Positions 1-9,130 of a stretch of 64,000 nucleotides of DNA are shown here, one piece after another (the stretch's first letter is position 1; every line of letters begins with the position of its first letter). Source of the DNA: M30B19 sp041741535. Lineage in GTDB: Bacteria; Planctomycetota; Planctomycetia; Pirellulales; Pirellulaceae. The notes below the pieces were generated by a model. It made no database searches, was not told where the DNA came from, and saw nothing but the letters and a program-made list of their open reading frames with translations. Both the position numbers and the translations under genes were made by a program. Where the stretch lies: assembly GCA_041741535.1 (NCBI GenBank), contig JBGSJV010000022.1, positions 46,855 through 110,854 of the forward strand. Reading direction: 5' to 3'.

Positions 1-811
1 AATACACGTAGGCGAAGTCCCCTCGGAAAAACTGCATTTGAAATGGTTCCCCCTTCTTCTGTTGAGGCAAGGGAGCGTTGGGCGTTTCGGTGGTCGGCTT
101 CGGAAACCCAATCATCTCGGTAAGCGAGACCAGTCCCTTCTGCCCTTCCATCTCGGATTCTTCAACCTCGGTGTCTCCCATCCCACGAACGGCCAATTTG
201 ATACTGGCGGTGGAGCTGACCAAAGTGAGCATTTCCGATTGACGCTCCGTAACGACCAAGCTAACGGTGATGTCGTCTTCATTACTCTTGGCGTTTTCAC
301 CGCTTTCCAGTGCGGTCTTGTTGCTGACCGAATAGACTTTGATCCCGCGGAGGATTGTCTTCGAGAACGAACGGTCTTCGTGGTCGAAGATCCCGATGAC
401 GTCGACGGTATGTCCGGGTTGCAACAGTCCTGCGATATGATCTTCGGCCGGCAACTTCAAGCCCACAACCTTCTTGCCTGGCGGAACGGTCACCAGAACT
501 CGGTCGTGTTTGTCGAGCAAGTCGCGAGTGAAAATGGGGGTGTTTTTGCCCAGCCGGGTGTTCAGTCGTTTGTCGACGACGTCTTCCAGTGAGCCGACGA
601 TTCCCTCCGGAATGAGGTTCTGCGGCCATTGCTCCACGCGACAATTTTTGTCGGTCAATTGCCCGCCAATCTCAATGTCTTCGACCACGATCAAAACCGG
701 TTTGGTCGGCCCCGTCCCGCCGGGTTGCCCCATGGCATTGGTGAACAGAGCGGCAGCAACCAACCCAAACAACCCGGAAACTCCGAGTAGAATCATGGAT
801 TTCGGTTTCAT
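1..811 (-). CDS. cpaB: Flp pilus assembly protein CpaB, partial (cut by window start)
   Basis: Reading the minus strand from the ATG at 809-811 gives a protein starting MKPKSMILLGVSGLFG, open to the window edge (about 270 residues). It has one N-terminal membrane segment (about residues 5-25). A SAF/AFP-like beta-clip region follows, with the PPGKKVVGLKLPAEDHIAGL stretch and then PGHTVDVIGIF, which is characteristic of CpaB/RcpC proteins of Tad pilus secretion. In this family the protein sits in the periplasm and works with the outer-membrane secretin. An AAAGGATC Shine-Dalgarno lies just upstream. The prepilin peptidase gene lies 113 nt upstream on the same strand, so the rest of the tad locus probably continues to the left. 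The family call is firm; the C-terminus is not visible. Confidence 0.87.
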   Translation of the reverse strand, partial: MKPKSMILLGVSGLFGLVAAALFTNAMGQPGGTGPTKPVLIVVEDIEIGGQLTDKNCRVEQWPQNLIPEGIVGSLEDVVDKRLNTRLGKNTPIFTRDLLDKHDRVLVTVPPGKKVVGLKLPAEDHIAGLLQPGHTVDVIGIFDHEDRSFSKTILRGIKVYSVSNKTALESGENAKSNEDDITVSLVVTERQSEMLTLVSSTASIKLAVRGMGDTEVEESEMEGQKGLVSLTEMIGFPKPTTETPNAPLPQQKKGEPFQMQFFRGDFAYVY

Positions 812-924
812 AGCAAAGATCCTTTGAAGCTAGCAAGCACAGGGCCGTTCCCCGTAAATTTCGGAAATGGCCGACCGAGATTCGAGAAATACTTCCCAAT
901 GTCCTACAACAGGTACAACACGTC

Positions 925-1509
925 TTAGAACAGGCGGCCAATCCAGGCGAAATGGAGGATTGTGCCGATGGCAATTGGAATACCGTACGGTAGCAATCGC
1001 ATCGTGTGTTTCCGAGCGGCTGCAATTTCCGACAGTTTGTCCGGGTTCTTGACGGCGAGGATTTCGTTCAAAATGCCAAAGAACTGGTAATAATGCTTCG
1101 AACTGGTTTTGCTAAAGACGATCATCAAAACGGCCATCAAACCGCCGATGATCGCGGACAGAAAAAAGGCCCACATCGTGATCGAGCAATGGACCCACGC
1201 ACCGACGGCCGCCAACATTTTGACGTCTCCGCCGCCCATGCCGCCAATGGCATAAAACGGATACAAACAGGCCAATCCGACTGCTGTTCCCGCGATACTC
1301 CACAAAAGGCCCATGTACCAGCCGTCACCAGACATCCCATAAGTGATGCTACTAAACAGCCAGCCCGCGATAATCATTGGAAACGTGATGGCGTTGGGGA
1401 CCTTCAACTGAGTCCCGTCAATGTACGCAGCCACGACACAGAAAATGCTAACAAACCAAAATACCCCATTTTCGGTGAGGCTACTCAACAACCACTCGGC
1501 AGACATCAT
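925..1509 (-). CDS. cpaA: Prepilin peptidase, A24 family (CpaA/TadV type)
   Basis: The 194-residue protein is almost entirely hydrophobic, with about six membrane segments. It carries the two aspartates of the A24 aspartyl prepilin peptidases: one in AAYIDGTQLKVPN (first Asp, about residue 31) and one in the GGMGGGDVKMLAAVGAW motif (the GxGD aspartate, about residue 95). Its short length, lacking the N-methyltransferase half of PilD, is typical of TadV/CpaA, which process Flp prepilins. The neighbouring cpaB on the same strand supports this role. Two start codons are adjacent (MM at 1504-1509). The sequence cannot show whether it also processes the DUF1559 prepilin-like protein encoded at 23.9 kb. 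Confidence 0.88.
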   Translation of the reverse strand: MMSAEWLLSSLTENGVFWFVSIFCVVAAYIDGTQLKVPNAITFPMIIAGWLFSSITYGMSGDGWYMGLLWSIAGTAVGLACLYPFYAIGGMGGGDVKMLAAVGAWVHCSITMWAFFLSAIIGGLMAVLMIVFSKTSSKHYYQFFGILNEILAVKNPDKLSEIAAARKHTMRLLPYGIPIAIGTILHFAWIGRLF

Positions 1510-1734
1510 ATCACGTTCCTCCTCAAACAGTCTTTATTACGGAAGCGTCAGTTCCACGGGGATGACTGGGGTCGATCCCCGTAAGAAATTAGGTTGCCAG
1601 GCAGGAAAGTGAGGCAATTTGTCAACAAAACCGATCGACTCGTGTCAAAAAATGGCGCTGGCGCAGATTTTGATGGTTCTAACGATCGTGTACTGGGTTG
1701 CCATTCCGAGAGTTTTTGACTAAGGTCGCAGGTT

Positions 1735-2241
1735 ATGGAGCACGAGCCAACTTCTCTACAACGGATGAAAACGGCGGCCTCGCCGGAACAACGGTTTCAC
1801 GAATACTTGCAAAGTCGTGGGATGCGCAGCACTCGGCAACGCCAAGTCTTGCTCGAGCAGGTTTTTGCCGAACACGATCATTTCGACGCGGACCAATTGA
1901 TCGAGAAACTTCCTCGCCGCGGTTCGACGGACTACGTGAGTCGCCCAACCGTTTATCGAACTCTAGGCGAATTTGTCGATGCCGGCCTACTAAAGAAGTT
2001 CGAAGTGGACGGTCGGAGTGTTTACGATTTTGATTACGGCTACCCGGATCACGACCATCTCCATTGTCAGACGTGTGATCGGCTGATCGAATTCCAGGCC
2101 GATGGATTGGAGCAAGTCTTGCGTCACGTGGCCGAGCAACATGGCTTTCGCATCAAGTCGCACACGTTGATCGTCGACGGCATCTGCGAAGAATGCTTCA
2201 AAGCCCGTCGACGGGTGCCCCAGCGTGTGGATCGAATTTAG
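1735..2241 (+). CDS. Fur-family metal-responsive transcriptional regulator
   Basis: The 168-residue protein has an N-terminal winged helix: RGMRSTRQRQVLLEQVF, then SRPTVYRTLGEFVDAGLL as the recognition helix region (about residues 28-90). A C-terminal dimerisation and metal-binding domain follows. The motif DHDHLHCQTCDRLIEF (about residues 105-120) and a second cysteine pair in GICEECFKAR (about 151-160) match the metal-binding sites of Fur/PerR-type repressors. Family members bind Fe(II), Zn(II) or Mn(II) and repress uptake or stress genes. Which metal is sensed cannot be decided from sequence. The gene stands alone, divergent from the pilus genes, with a 225-nt upstream gap in which no clear Fur box was recognised. 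A later Met at residue 11 is an alternative start. Confidence 0.9.
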   Translation: MEHEPTSLQRMKTAASPEQRFHEYLQSRGMRSTRQRQVLLEQVFAEHDHFDADQLIEKLPRRGSTDYVSRPTVYRTLGEFVDAGLLKKFEVDGRSVYDFDYGYPDHDHLHCQTCDRLIEFQADGLEQVLRHVAEQHGFRIKSHTLIVDGICEECFKARRRVPQRVDRI

Positions 2242-2499
2242 GCCCGCATTCGCGAAACGCGCGAGCGACGCTCTTTGAGTCCCATCGTTAAAAAGGGGGC
2301 TGTGAAATGATCCGACGAACTTCTCGCACGGACACAGAAAAGACGAACGCGAAGTGCCTATCACCTCGAAGGTCTAAAAAGGTGCGGGGGACCGCGTCCA
2401 ATCCATACGGTGCCCTTCTAGCTGCCAAACTTTCGCACCAACGGGACGAGCCACGTTGGGGGCGGCCCGCTAAATCAACAGCCGGCAAGCCACGTTGGG

Positions 2500-2664
2500 C
2501 AACGCTGTGAAGCATTTTTTCTGGCCAAAACAGGCCCGAATGGGCCGAAACAAACCTAGCCGGTGTGCGCGAGCCACCGGTTAGAGTGACATCTCATTCA
2601 GAAAAGGCCTGAAAGGCCGACACAAGTGCTGAGCATACGCATTCAAAAATGCTTCACAGCGTTG
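2500..2664. repeat. Cloverleaf-like foldback repeat
   Basis: The gap between the Fur gene and ppk2 (2242-2812) contains no convincing gene. Its centre is a 165-nt unit closed by a perfect 20-bp inverted repeat (2500-2519 with 2645-2664). Inside lie three further small hairpins: GGCCCGAATGGGCC near 2533, a TAGCCGGT...ACCGGTTA stem near 2558-2583, and GGCCTGAAAGGCC near 2606. A 14-bp direct repeat, CACGTTGGGGGCGG, brackets the region (2452-2465 and 2665-2678). The shape fits a REP/BIME-like mobile repeat or a structured RNA. It is too symmetrical to be an ordinary terminator. Confidence 0.7.
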
Positions 2665-2812
2665 CACGTTGGGGGCGGTGTTTGATCGAGTGTTGTCCTT
2701 GGGTACCAAGCGTCTGAACTTGCGCGCGAGAACCGTTACTACGCGGTCGGTATGATCGAGGCGATCATGCTTCTATGTGGCCGTCACAATCGGAGCCCTT
2801 GCGGATTCGCTC

Positions 2813-4063
2813 TTAACGATAGGGGCTCAGGGCGGCCGATTGTTCCCCAGCTTCAAAGACAACCTGCGCCCGACCTACCAGCAGTGGGTCGACGATTCCA
2901 ATCTTCTCCAAGTCTCGTCCTTCATACGCCAAACGGTGCAATACATAACGCATGGCGTGCAAGCGAGCTCGTTTTTTGCAATCGGATTTGACCACGGTCC
3001 AAGGTGCGTCCGGGGTATCTGTATAAAAGAACATCGCCTCTTTGGCACGAGTGTATTCTTCCCATTTGTCCAATGACGCTTGATCGATTGGCGATAACTT
3101 CCATTGTTTTAGTGGATGTGTTTCGCGTTCCTTGAAACGTCGGCGTTGTTCTTGTTGGCTGACGGAGAACCAGAATTTGATCAGATGAATGCCACTGCGA
3201 CAGAGATTGCGTTCGAACTCCGGTGCTTGTCGCATGAATTCGTGATATTGATCGTTGGTGCAAAACCCCATCACTCGTTCGACACCGGCCCGGTTGTACC
3301 AGGAGCGATCGAACAGCACAATTTCGCCGCTGGTCGGGAGGTGCTCGACGTATCGTTGGAAGTACCACTGGCCTTGCTCCAACGCCGTGGGTTTTTCCAG
3401 GGCGATCACACGAGCCCCGCGGGGATTCAAGTGCTCCATGAACCGCTTGATGGCACCTCCTTTGCCTGCCGCGTCACGCCCTTCGAAAATGATGATGACC
3501 TTTTGCCCGGTTCGCTTGACCCACGACTGCAGTTTCAGTAATTCGACCTGCAAACGATATTTTTGTTTTTCGTAGGTTTTTCGCGACAAAAGGTATTGGT
3601 AGGGATAACCTCCCGCTCGCCAGTCTTTGGCCAGAGCTAGGTCAAAATCGATCGCCGCTTCGACCGTTTGATCGACGTCCAAGAGCTTCCTCAACGCAGC
3701 TAGATCGTCAGCGGAAGTTCCCTGGCGAATGGCGGCCAGGCCGGCGTCTCGCTGTTCTGGATTGGACTTGGACAACTGCCCCAACACATCTTTAAGTGCA
3801 TTTAGCTGTGCTTGTTGGCGTTTTTCGACCGCCGTGCTGACCTCCTGACGTTCGATCCCATTGGAGGAACTTGCCGAAAGGACGTCTCCCAACCTTGTGA
3901 TTCGAGGTTCGTTGGACGGAGGTCCGTTTGCGGAAGGAGATTTTGGCGGCCGCCCCGGTTGCTTGCTGGGGTGACGATTAACCGGGGTGTTGCACGTCGC
4001 TTTTCCGTTTTTATTGGAAGTTGGTTTGGTCAAGTCGCCGTCTTTCGGAGCCGCCCGATACAC
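2813..4063 (-). CDS. ppk2: Polyphosphate kinase 2 family protein
   Basis: The 416-residue protein transfers phosphate between polyphosphate and nucleotides. The PPK2 core starts near residue 145 (KDWRAGGYPYQYLLSRKTYE). It shows the Walker A loop EGRDAAGKGG (about 194-203), the Walker B and lid segment FDRSWYNRAGVERVMGF (about 251-267), and the conserved HLIKFWFSVS and WKLSPID segments. This arrangement fits single-domain class I PPK2 enzymes, which mostly phosphorylate ADP or GDP from polyphosphate. Residues 1-140 are basic and low in complexity (Pro, Ser, Lys), longer than in most relatives, so the true start could be downstream, but no good internal Met was found. The gene is monocistronic and convergent with fur across the 2.3-2.8 kb repeat region. 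Confidence 0.93.
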   Translation of the reverse strand: MYRAAPKDGDLTKPTSNKNGKATCNTPVNRHPSKQPGRPPKSPSANGPPSNEPRITRLGDVLSASSSNGIERQEVSTAVEKRQQAQLNALKDVLGQLSKSNPEQRDAGLAAIRQGTSADDLAALRKLLDVDQTVEAAIDFDLALAKDWRAGGYPYQYLLSRKTYEKQKYRLQVELLKLQSWVKRTGQKVIIIFEGRDAAGKGGAIKRFMEHLNPRGARVIALEKPTALEQGQWYFQRYVEHLPTSGEIVLFDRSWYNRAGVERVMGFCTNDQYHEFMRQAPEFERNLCRSGIHLIKFWFSVSQQEQRRRFKERETHPLKQWKLSPIDQASLDKWEEYTRAKEAMFFYTDTPDAPWTVVKSDCKKRARLHAMRYVLHRLAYEGRDLEKIGIVDPLLVGRAQVVFEAGEQSAALSPYR

Positions 4064-4471
4064 CGACTGGCCCGGTCGGCGTCTGGACTTTCTGAACGAA
4101 TCCCCACTGCAGTCAATAGTCTAATTCACGAGTTGGGGGCGGACAACAAATTCGGGCATTTCGCCGCATCCGGTCACGGGGTTTCGCCACGTTCGACAGG
4201 GCGAGTTCGCTTGCTGGTCGAATCAATCGGTCCAACCCGGAAAATTGGTGAAAGTCGGATCTTCGTTTGCCAATTGGTTGGCGAAACCCGCCCCGGCCGA
4301 CTACAGTAGAACGAGGCTGCGTTCGCCAAAGCGGACCGGACATTTGGTTCTCCAAATCTCGGGTACAGACTCCGAGAATCAAATGGCCGCTTGTTGCTTG
4401 GACGGAGCCGCGTCAGCCGGCGGTTTCGTTTCGGGTTTGAAGTTCATCGTCACTTTCTGGTTTTTTGCCCC
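4064..4471. other. Intergenic region between divergent ppk2 and the 4.5-kb gene
   Basis: About 400 nt separate the divergent ppk2 and the following gene. Short open frames on both strands have no recognisable domain or codon preference and are taken as chance. It presumably holds both promoters, but no clear -35/-10 pair or operator was identified. Confidence 0.5.
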
Positions 4472-6904
4472 ATGCTTTTGATTCAACGCCTATTGGCCAG
4501 TTACCGCAGCAACAAGCGTGATCAAGGATTACGGAACGACGGCCCCGCTCGGCGGGTCATTCAACCGGGAGTGAAATGGACACTGGTCGCCACTTTATCA
4601 CTAGCGATTGGAAGTTCGGCGTTGGCCCAAGATCCGTTTGGGCAAACGAACCCGTTTGGCGGAGCGGACCCGTTTGGTGGTGGAACCGCAGTTCCGGCGA
4701 CTCAAACGGGTCCAGAAAGTCCCGATACCGAGCCGTTGGACCCACTGTTGTATGCCATTACCAAGCAAGATTTATCTCAACCTACACAGCGACTGTTGGC
4801 CGCTGAAACGCTCTTTTTGCTGAAGAGACCCGATCAAGCCAATCAGATCTTGAGCGAATTGAAACAGCCGCTAACCGGCAGCGAGGCCTACGACTTCGTT
4901 TTTGCCGTGACCTCCTCGCGGCTCCTGTGGGTGCAATCTCAAGTCGAGTTGAGTCCGGCCGCCGGAACTTGGTTGAGTAGTACGTTAGCCAACGCCATGG
5001 CATACTCGAACAGTGAGGAGTCGGCCAACGCCGCAATCGCCGAGCTCTTGAACGGAAGTGTCGCCCAGCAAACGGCGGCCACGGAAAAGTTGTTGGCTCA
5101 AGGTCTGACGGCTGCCATGCCTTTGCTGCGTGGCATACAGACGATGGTGCAGAGCGGTGACATGCAGTCGCCGCAATTGCGACGTTTAATTCAGGTCATT
5201 CAAGCCGGGCCAACCGATTGGGATGTGACCCTGCGTTCGCTGGTCGGAAGTGAATCTGAACTAGAAACGGCGGCTATTCTCGGCTTGGCAGCTCGTAGTC
5301 GCGCGGTGCTCAACCAAGCGGCGGTGTTGGAATGGTCGGTGCGTCAGCCCGATCGTTTGCCGGAACCCGCTTTGGACTCGGTTATCGCACACTGGCGGAA
5401 GGTGTTTGAATCGCAACATGGATTTGATCCCGAGCAACGCGAGTTCACGAGCCGTTGGTTGGAGCAAGCGAATCAAGCGGAGCTTGCCCAGTGGAACGTT
5501 CTACAATCACCGCGAACGCAGTTTCAAGGCACAACACCGACCGTGTGGCTCTGGGATTCCGGCGTCCAAAACCTGACGCCTCAGTTGCTGGAACCGATGG
5601 ATCAAGTTGGACGCAATCAAGCCTTGTTGGCGACCGCTTGGTTGCGAGTTGATCCCGAGAACGACTCCGCGCTCCGGAATTATGTGGCGGCCCAATTCAA
5701 ACGCGCCAAGTTGCTCAACGGGGTTGATCTGCCGTTACCGACTGCGGCAGTAGATGTCGCGGCGGAATACTTAACACCCGTCCAAATGACTGAGATGTTG
5801 CAATCGGCATTGGAGGATCAACAATGGTTGGTCGCTCAAGCATTGCTCGAATCGTTGCAGACTGTGGGGAATAGCGAGCTGTTGGTGCCGTCTTCCGGGA
5901 GTTTATCTCCGGTGGTACTGGCGTTGAAGGCCACCGATCAACGAGTACGTTCCGCGGCGGTGCAGACGATCTTGGCGTGGAATCCGGAGAAAAGCTTCAG
6001 CGGCGCGAGCTACTTCAATCAAGGTCTCCGCGAACTGTTGAGTAACCCGATCGGTACCTACGCGATGGTCGCGTCGATGAACCCGTATCACTCGGCTTAT
6101 TTGGAAGGCTTGGTTCGCACCTCCGGATGGAATGCCACGGTTGCGTCATCAGCTGGGCAATTGGTAACGGATCTCGAGTTGTATCCGGCGACTTTTCTGA
6201 TTATCACCGATTCCTTGGGTGACGTCCCTTACTTAACGGTTGTGGATCAAGTTCGCTCGACGGCCAAGGGCAAAACGATGCCAATCCTGTTGCTCGTTCG
6301 GCCGGAAAACTTGGCCCAAGCTCGCGCGATGCTGCAAGTCGACCGCAACGATCAATACACGCTCGTGACGGAGTTTAGCGAAAACGGTCGCGACCTTTTA
6401 CCATGGATTGAAAGAATGGGGGCCTTGAAAGAGGTCACCGGTCAGTTGCCAAACCGCGTGGCCCTTGAGCAAGCAGAACGTGGCTTGGCAAGCTTGTCCG
6501 CTTGGTTCGGCAATGATCGGTCCCGACGATTGCTGGACTTTGCAACGTTTGCCCCGACGGCTCGCGGATTGATGGGCCGGTCTCCTGCCGCGGACCGCTT
6601 GGTGGTCGAACTCTTGTCGTATTATGGCGATGCCGAGACTCAGGTCTATTTGGCCAGCATCGCTGGTGATGCCTCGGCGGCGCCGGAGAACCGGTCAGCC
6701 GCTGCCGTTGCGTTTCGGCGATCGGTACAACGGTTTGGAACGCTGCTCACCAGCAAACAAATCGAGTCACAGTACGATCGCCAGAATCAAAGTCGAGACG
6801 AAGGCCCATTCACTCAGGCCATTCTCAATTCGCTGCTCGACACGCTTGAAGCACGCTCGAAACGCGTACCGTTTGTGGAGCTTCCTCCGGTACCTGGAAT
6901 GTAG
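4472..6904 (+). CDS. Exported alpha-helical repeat protein of unknown function
   Basis: With the start at 4472 (MLLIQRLLASYRSN) the protein has about 810 residues. A hydrophobic stretch TLVATLSLAIGSSALAQ ends in a signal-peptidase-I-like ALAQ|D site. The n-region is unusually long, so translation might begin further downstream. The frame is also open 81 nt upstream (Met at 4391). The mature part begins with a DPFGQTNPFGGADPFGGG low-complexity segment. It continues as Leu/Ala-rich helices resembling HEAT/TPR repeats (LLAAETLFLLKRPDQANQIL, ETAAILGLAARSRAVL and similar). A Rossmann-like segment (FLIITDSLGDVPYLTVVDQV) around residues 570-630 resembles a receiver-type fold without its phosphoacceptor. 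No enzyme family was recognised; such proteins are common in planctomycetes. Confidence 0.75.
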   Translation: MLLIQRLLASYRSNKRDQGLRNDGPARRVIQPGVKWTLVATLSLAIGSSALAQDPFGQTNPFGGADPFGGGTAVPATQTGPESPDTEPLDPLLYAITKQDLSQPTQRLLAAETLFLLKRPDQANQILSELKQPLTGSEAYDFVFAVTSSRLLWVQSQVELSPAAGTWLSSTLANAMAYSNSEESANAAIAELLNGSVAQQTAATEKLLAQGLTAAMPLLRGIQTMVQSGDMQSPQLRRLIQVIQAGPTDWDVTLRSLVGSESELETAAILGLAARSRAVLNQAAVLEWSVRQPDRLPEPALDSVIAHWRKVFESQHGFDPEQREFTSRWLEQANQAELAQWNVLQSPRTQFQGTTPTVWLWDSGVQNLTPQLLEPMDQVGRNQALLATAWLRVDPENDSALRNYVAAQFKRAKLLNGVDLPLPTAAVDVAAEYLTPVQMTEMLQSALEDQQWLVAQALLESLQTVGNSELLVPSSGSLSPVVLALKATDQRVRSAAVQTILAWNPEKSFSGASYFNQGLRELLSNPIGTYAMVASMNPYHSAYLEGLVRTSGWNATVASSAGQLVTDLELYPATFLIITDSLGDVPYLTVVDQVRSTAKGKTMPILLLVRPENLAQARAMLQVDRNDQYTLVTEFSENGRDLLPWIERMGALKEVTGQLPNRVALEQAERGLASLSAWFGNDRSRRLLDFATFAPTARGLMGRSPAADRLVVELLSYYGDAETQVYLASIAGDASAAPENRSAAAVAFRRSVQRFGTLLTSKQIESQYDRQNQSRDEGPFTQAILNSLLDTLEARSKRVPFVELPPVPGM

Positions 6905-7073
6905 TTATCCTGTCCCGCCAGTGTAACAAGCGGACGGTTCAATTTCTTTGCCACAATCAACGACGTTGTCTTACGACCGACCCCGGTTACGATATATCGA
7001 ACGGGGCCTCGCGGGGTAGGCTGCGCGTCGCAGTTCCATTACAGGTCGATGATAGAGACGAGATACATCTAAA

Positions 7074-9011
7074 ATGATTGGCATGGAAAGTCGTTGGACC
7101 GCATGTTGGTATTCGATCGGGTTGATGATTTTGGTCGGTGGTTGCTACGGAGGTAGCGAAACCCAAGAAACTCGTGAGGGCTTTCAACTGTCGGGCGTTG
7201 ACAAGGTACAACCGCATGTGGCGGGCCGTCAAAGTGAACATCTGGCCCGCGCGATCCACTTGATCAAGAAAGACGATGTTGCGGAGTGGGGTGTTTTCGA
7301 AGAAAGTGTCACGGAGTCACTGAACCGAGCTTGGAATACCGCCAAATCGTCGGAAGGTTTGGCTTCGATGGCGCAGGCCCATGCGACGTGGGAGCGTTCG
7401 AAGTTGCTCGACACGATCCCGACCGTCTATCAGGATTCTTTGTGGTGGAAGAATATTGCCAATGAGACTTATTTGTACACCGACGCGTTTTACCTTCAGG
7501 AGCAATTTTGGCTAAGTCAAATTGTGACTCGCGTTCAAGAAGAGAAAGCTGGGACGCGATTTGCGTACCTCACGCATGCGGGGCGCCCGGAACCGTTAAC
7601 GTTGGAGCAAGTCGTTCAGGCTGGCAACCCACAACTGCAAACCGCAGGTGCCGCCCGTTTGGGACTGGCGATGAAGTTGTTCGATTGGACGGTGCGAAAC
7701 GTGTCGGGCGAACCATTTCCGGAAGTTCCCACACCAGAGGCCGCCCAGGAAATGGCCGTTCGGCCAATCGCCGAGGGTCAGCCGTTGTCCAGATTTGGAG
7801 TGCGTGGTGCGGGCTATCGCAACTACGTGTGGCAGACCCTGAACTATGGCCGCGGCGATGCTTGGGAACAAGGTCACCTGTTCCTACAGTTGGCGCGGCA
7901 TGCGGGGTTGGACGCTTGTGTCTTGAGTTTGCGTGAGACGGCGCCAACCAAGTTACTTCCCCGTGTTTCGCATCCCGAACTGACTCCATGGGCCATTGGT
8001 ATCTTGATTGACTCAGAGATCTTTTTGTTTGATCCTCGGTTGGGGATGCCCTTGCATCATCCCGAAACATTGGCCGTGTTGACATTGCGTCAAGCGATCG
8101 AAAATCCGGAATGGCTCCAGTGGCAAGGTTTGACACCGGAGGAATCATCAGAGCCTGATTCGGCCTATCCGGTTCGTGCAGCGGACTTGAAGGATATTGT
8201 CGCGCTGTTGGATTATCCGTTGGAGTGTTTCGCTTTGCGGAGCCAATTCTTGCAACGCAATTTGACCGGGGCGGAACGCGTCGACGTGTACTTTTCACCC
8301 GACGAAATCGCGGCCCGATTTCAGGCCCATCCGTTGATTGATGGGGTGCAGTTGTGGGCCTTGCCACTGGAGATTCAAATCTTCCGAGAAGCGATTCGTG
8401 AGGCTCGGTTGAAGGCAACCCGAGATCGATTTGTGATGAGCAAGATTCAATGGCAACAACGGGAAGAAGGTTACTTTGATGAATTTCCTTTGTTGCGCCG
8501 ATCGCGAGTGCTGTATTTGTTAGGTCGGTTTCAGCCGGATCGCGCGGAGTTGGTTACCGACTGCTTCAAGGAACTGCAGCGGATGCACTATAGCGATGAC
8601 GACTGGAAGAATATTGCCGACAACCCGGATTTGCAAGAATCGCTGGGACTGTACCGGGCGACCGGGCAGTCGGCCGCGGAGTTTCGTCAGGCATTGGATG
8701 GGCAAAAAGCCGCAATGTTTATTGTTCGCGGCGATGCCAAGATGTACATGGCGATGGCTCATTGCGAGATTCAAAACCACGGCACGGCGCTTAATTTGCT
8801 GAAGCACGTTGAAAAATACGATCTTGCTGGCAAGTGGAAGCGTCATTTGGACTACCTCACGGCTCGGTCGCAGGAAGCGATGAAGAACTACGAAGAAGCC
8901 ATGGCCATGTATCTCCGTTCAAGTCGGCAGTTCCGTGATACACGGTCGCCTCGAGAATTTGGCAATCTGTTGCGAGCTCGGATTCTGCGACAGCAAACCC
9001 AAAAAACCTAA
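7074..9011 (+). CDS. Lipoprotein with transglutaminase-like region and TPR-like C-terminus
   Basis: The 645-residue protein has a lipoprotein signal: a hydrophobic segment ending VGGC (Cys about residue 24), so it is probably membrane anchored outside the cytoplasm. Around residues 255-330 the pattern GDAWEQGHLFLQLARHAGL, then WAIGILIDSEIFLFDPRLG resembles the core of transglutaminase-like folds. There the first motif normally supplies the catalytic Cys, and here no Cys is present at that position. The C-terminal 150 residues look TPR-like (AKMYMAMAHCEIQNHGTALNLL, YEEAMAMYLRSSRQF). A second Met at 7083 is an equally possible start. It lies 170 nt after the preceding exported protein and just before the cyclophilin gene, so the three may form one envelope-related unit. 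Function is unknown. Confidence 0.75.
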   Translation: MIGMESRWTACWYSIGLMILVGGCYGGSETQETREGFQLSGVDKVQPHVAGRQSEHLARAIHLIKKDDVAEWGVFEESVTESLNRAWNTAKSSEGLASMAQAHATWERSKLLDTIPTVYQDSLWWKNIANETYLYTDAFYLQEQFWLSQIVTRVQEEKAGTRFAYLTHAGRPEPLTLEQVVQAGNPQLQTAGAARLGLAMKLFDWTVRNVSGEPFPEVPTPEAAQEMAVRPIAEGQPLSRFGVRGAGYRNYVWQTLNYGRGDAWEQGHLFLQLARHAGLDACVLSLRETAPTKLLPRVSHPELTPWAIGILIDSEIFLFDPRLGMPLHHPETLAVLTLRQAIENPEWLQWQGLTPEESSEPDSAYPVRAADLKDIVALLDYPLECFALRSQFLQRNLTGAERVDVYFSPDEIAARFQAHPLIDGVQLWALPLEIQIFREAIREARLKATRDRFVMSKIQWQQREEGYFDEFPLLRRSRVLYLLGRFQPDRAELVTDCFKELQRMHYSDDDWKNIADNPDLQESLGLYRATGQSAAEFRQALDGQKAAMFIVRGDAKMYMAMAHCEIQNHGTALNLLKHVEKYDLAGKWKRHLDYLTARSQEAMKNYEEAMAMYLRSSRQFRDTRSPREFGNLLRARILRQQTQKT

Positions 9012-9130
9012 CCGTTGTGGCTTGGTCTCACATCCGCTAGAATTTCTTGATCGGGGCTCGGGGCTATGAGTTCCAAGTGACTCGTGTGCTTGGGTCGGAG
9101 TGGTCCTCCATTAATTATGGAATAAGAAGT

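Noticed and set aside
7570..8418. 282-residue antisense frame within the lipoprotein gene
   Set aside because: It is antisense to a well-supported gene, Arg/Pro/Ser-rich, and has no start signal or recognisable domain.
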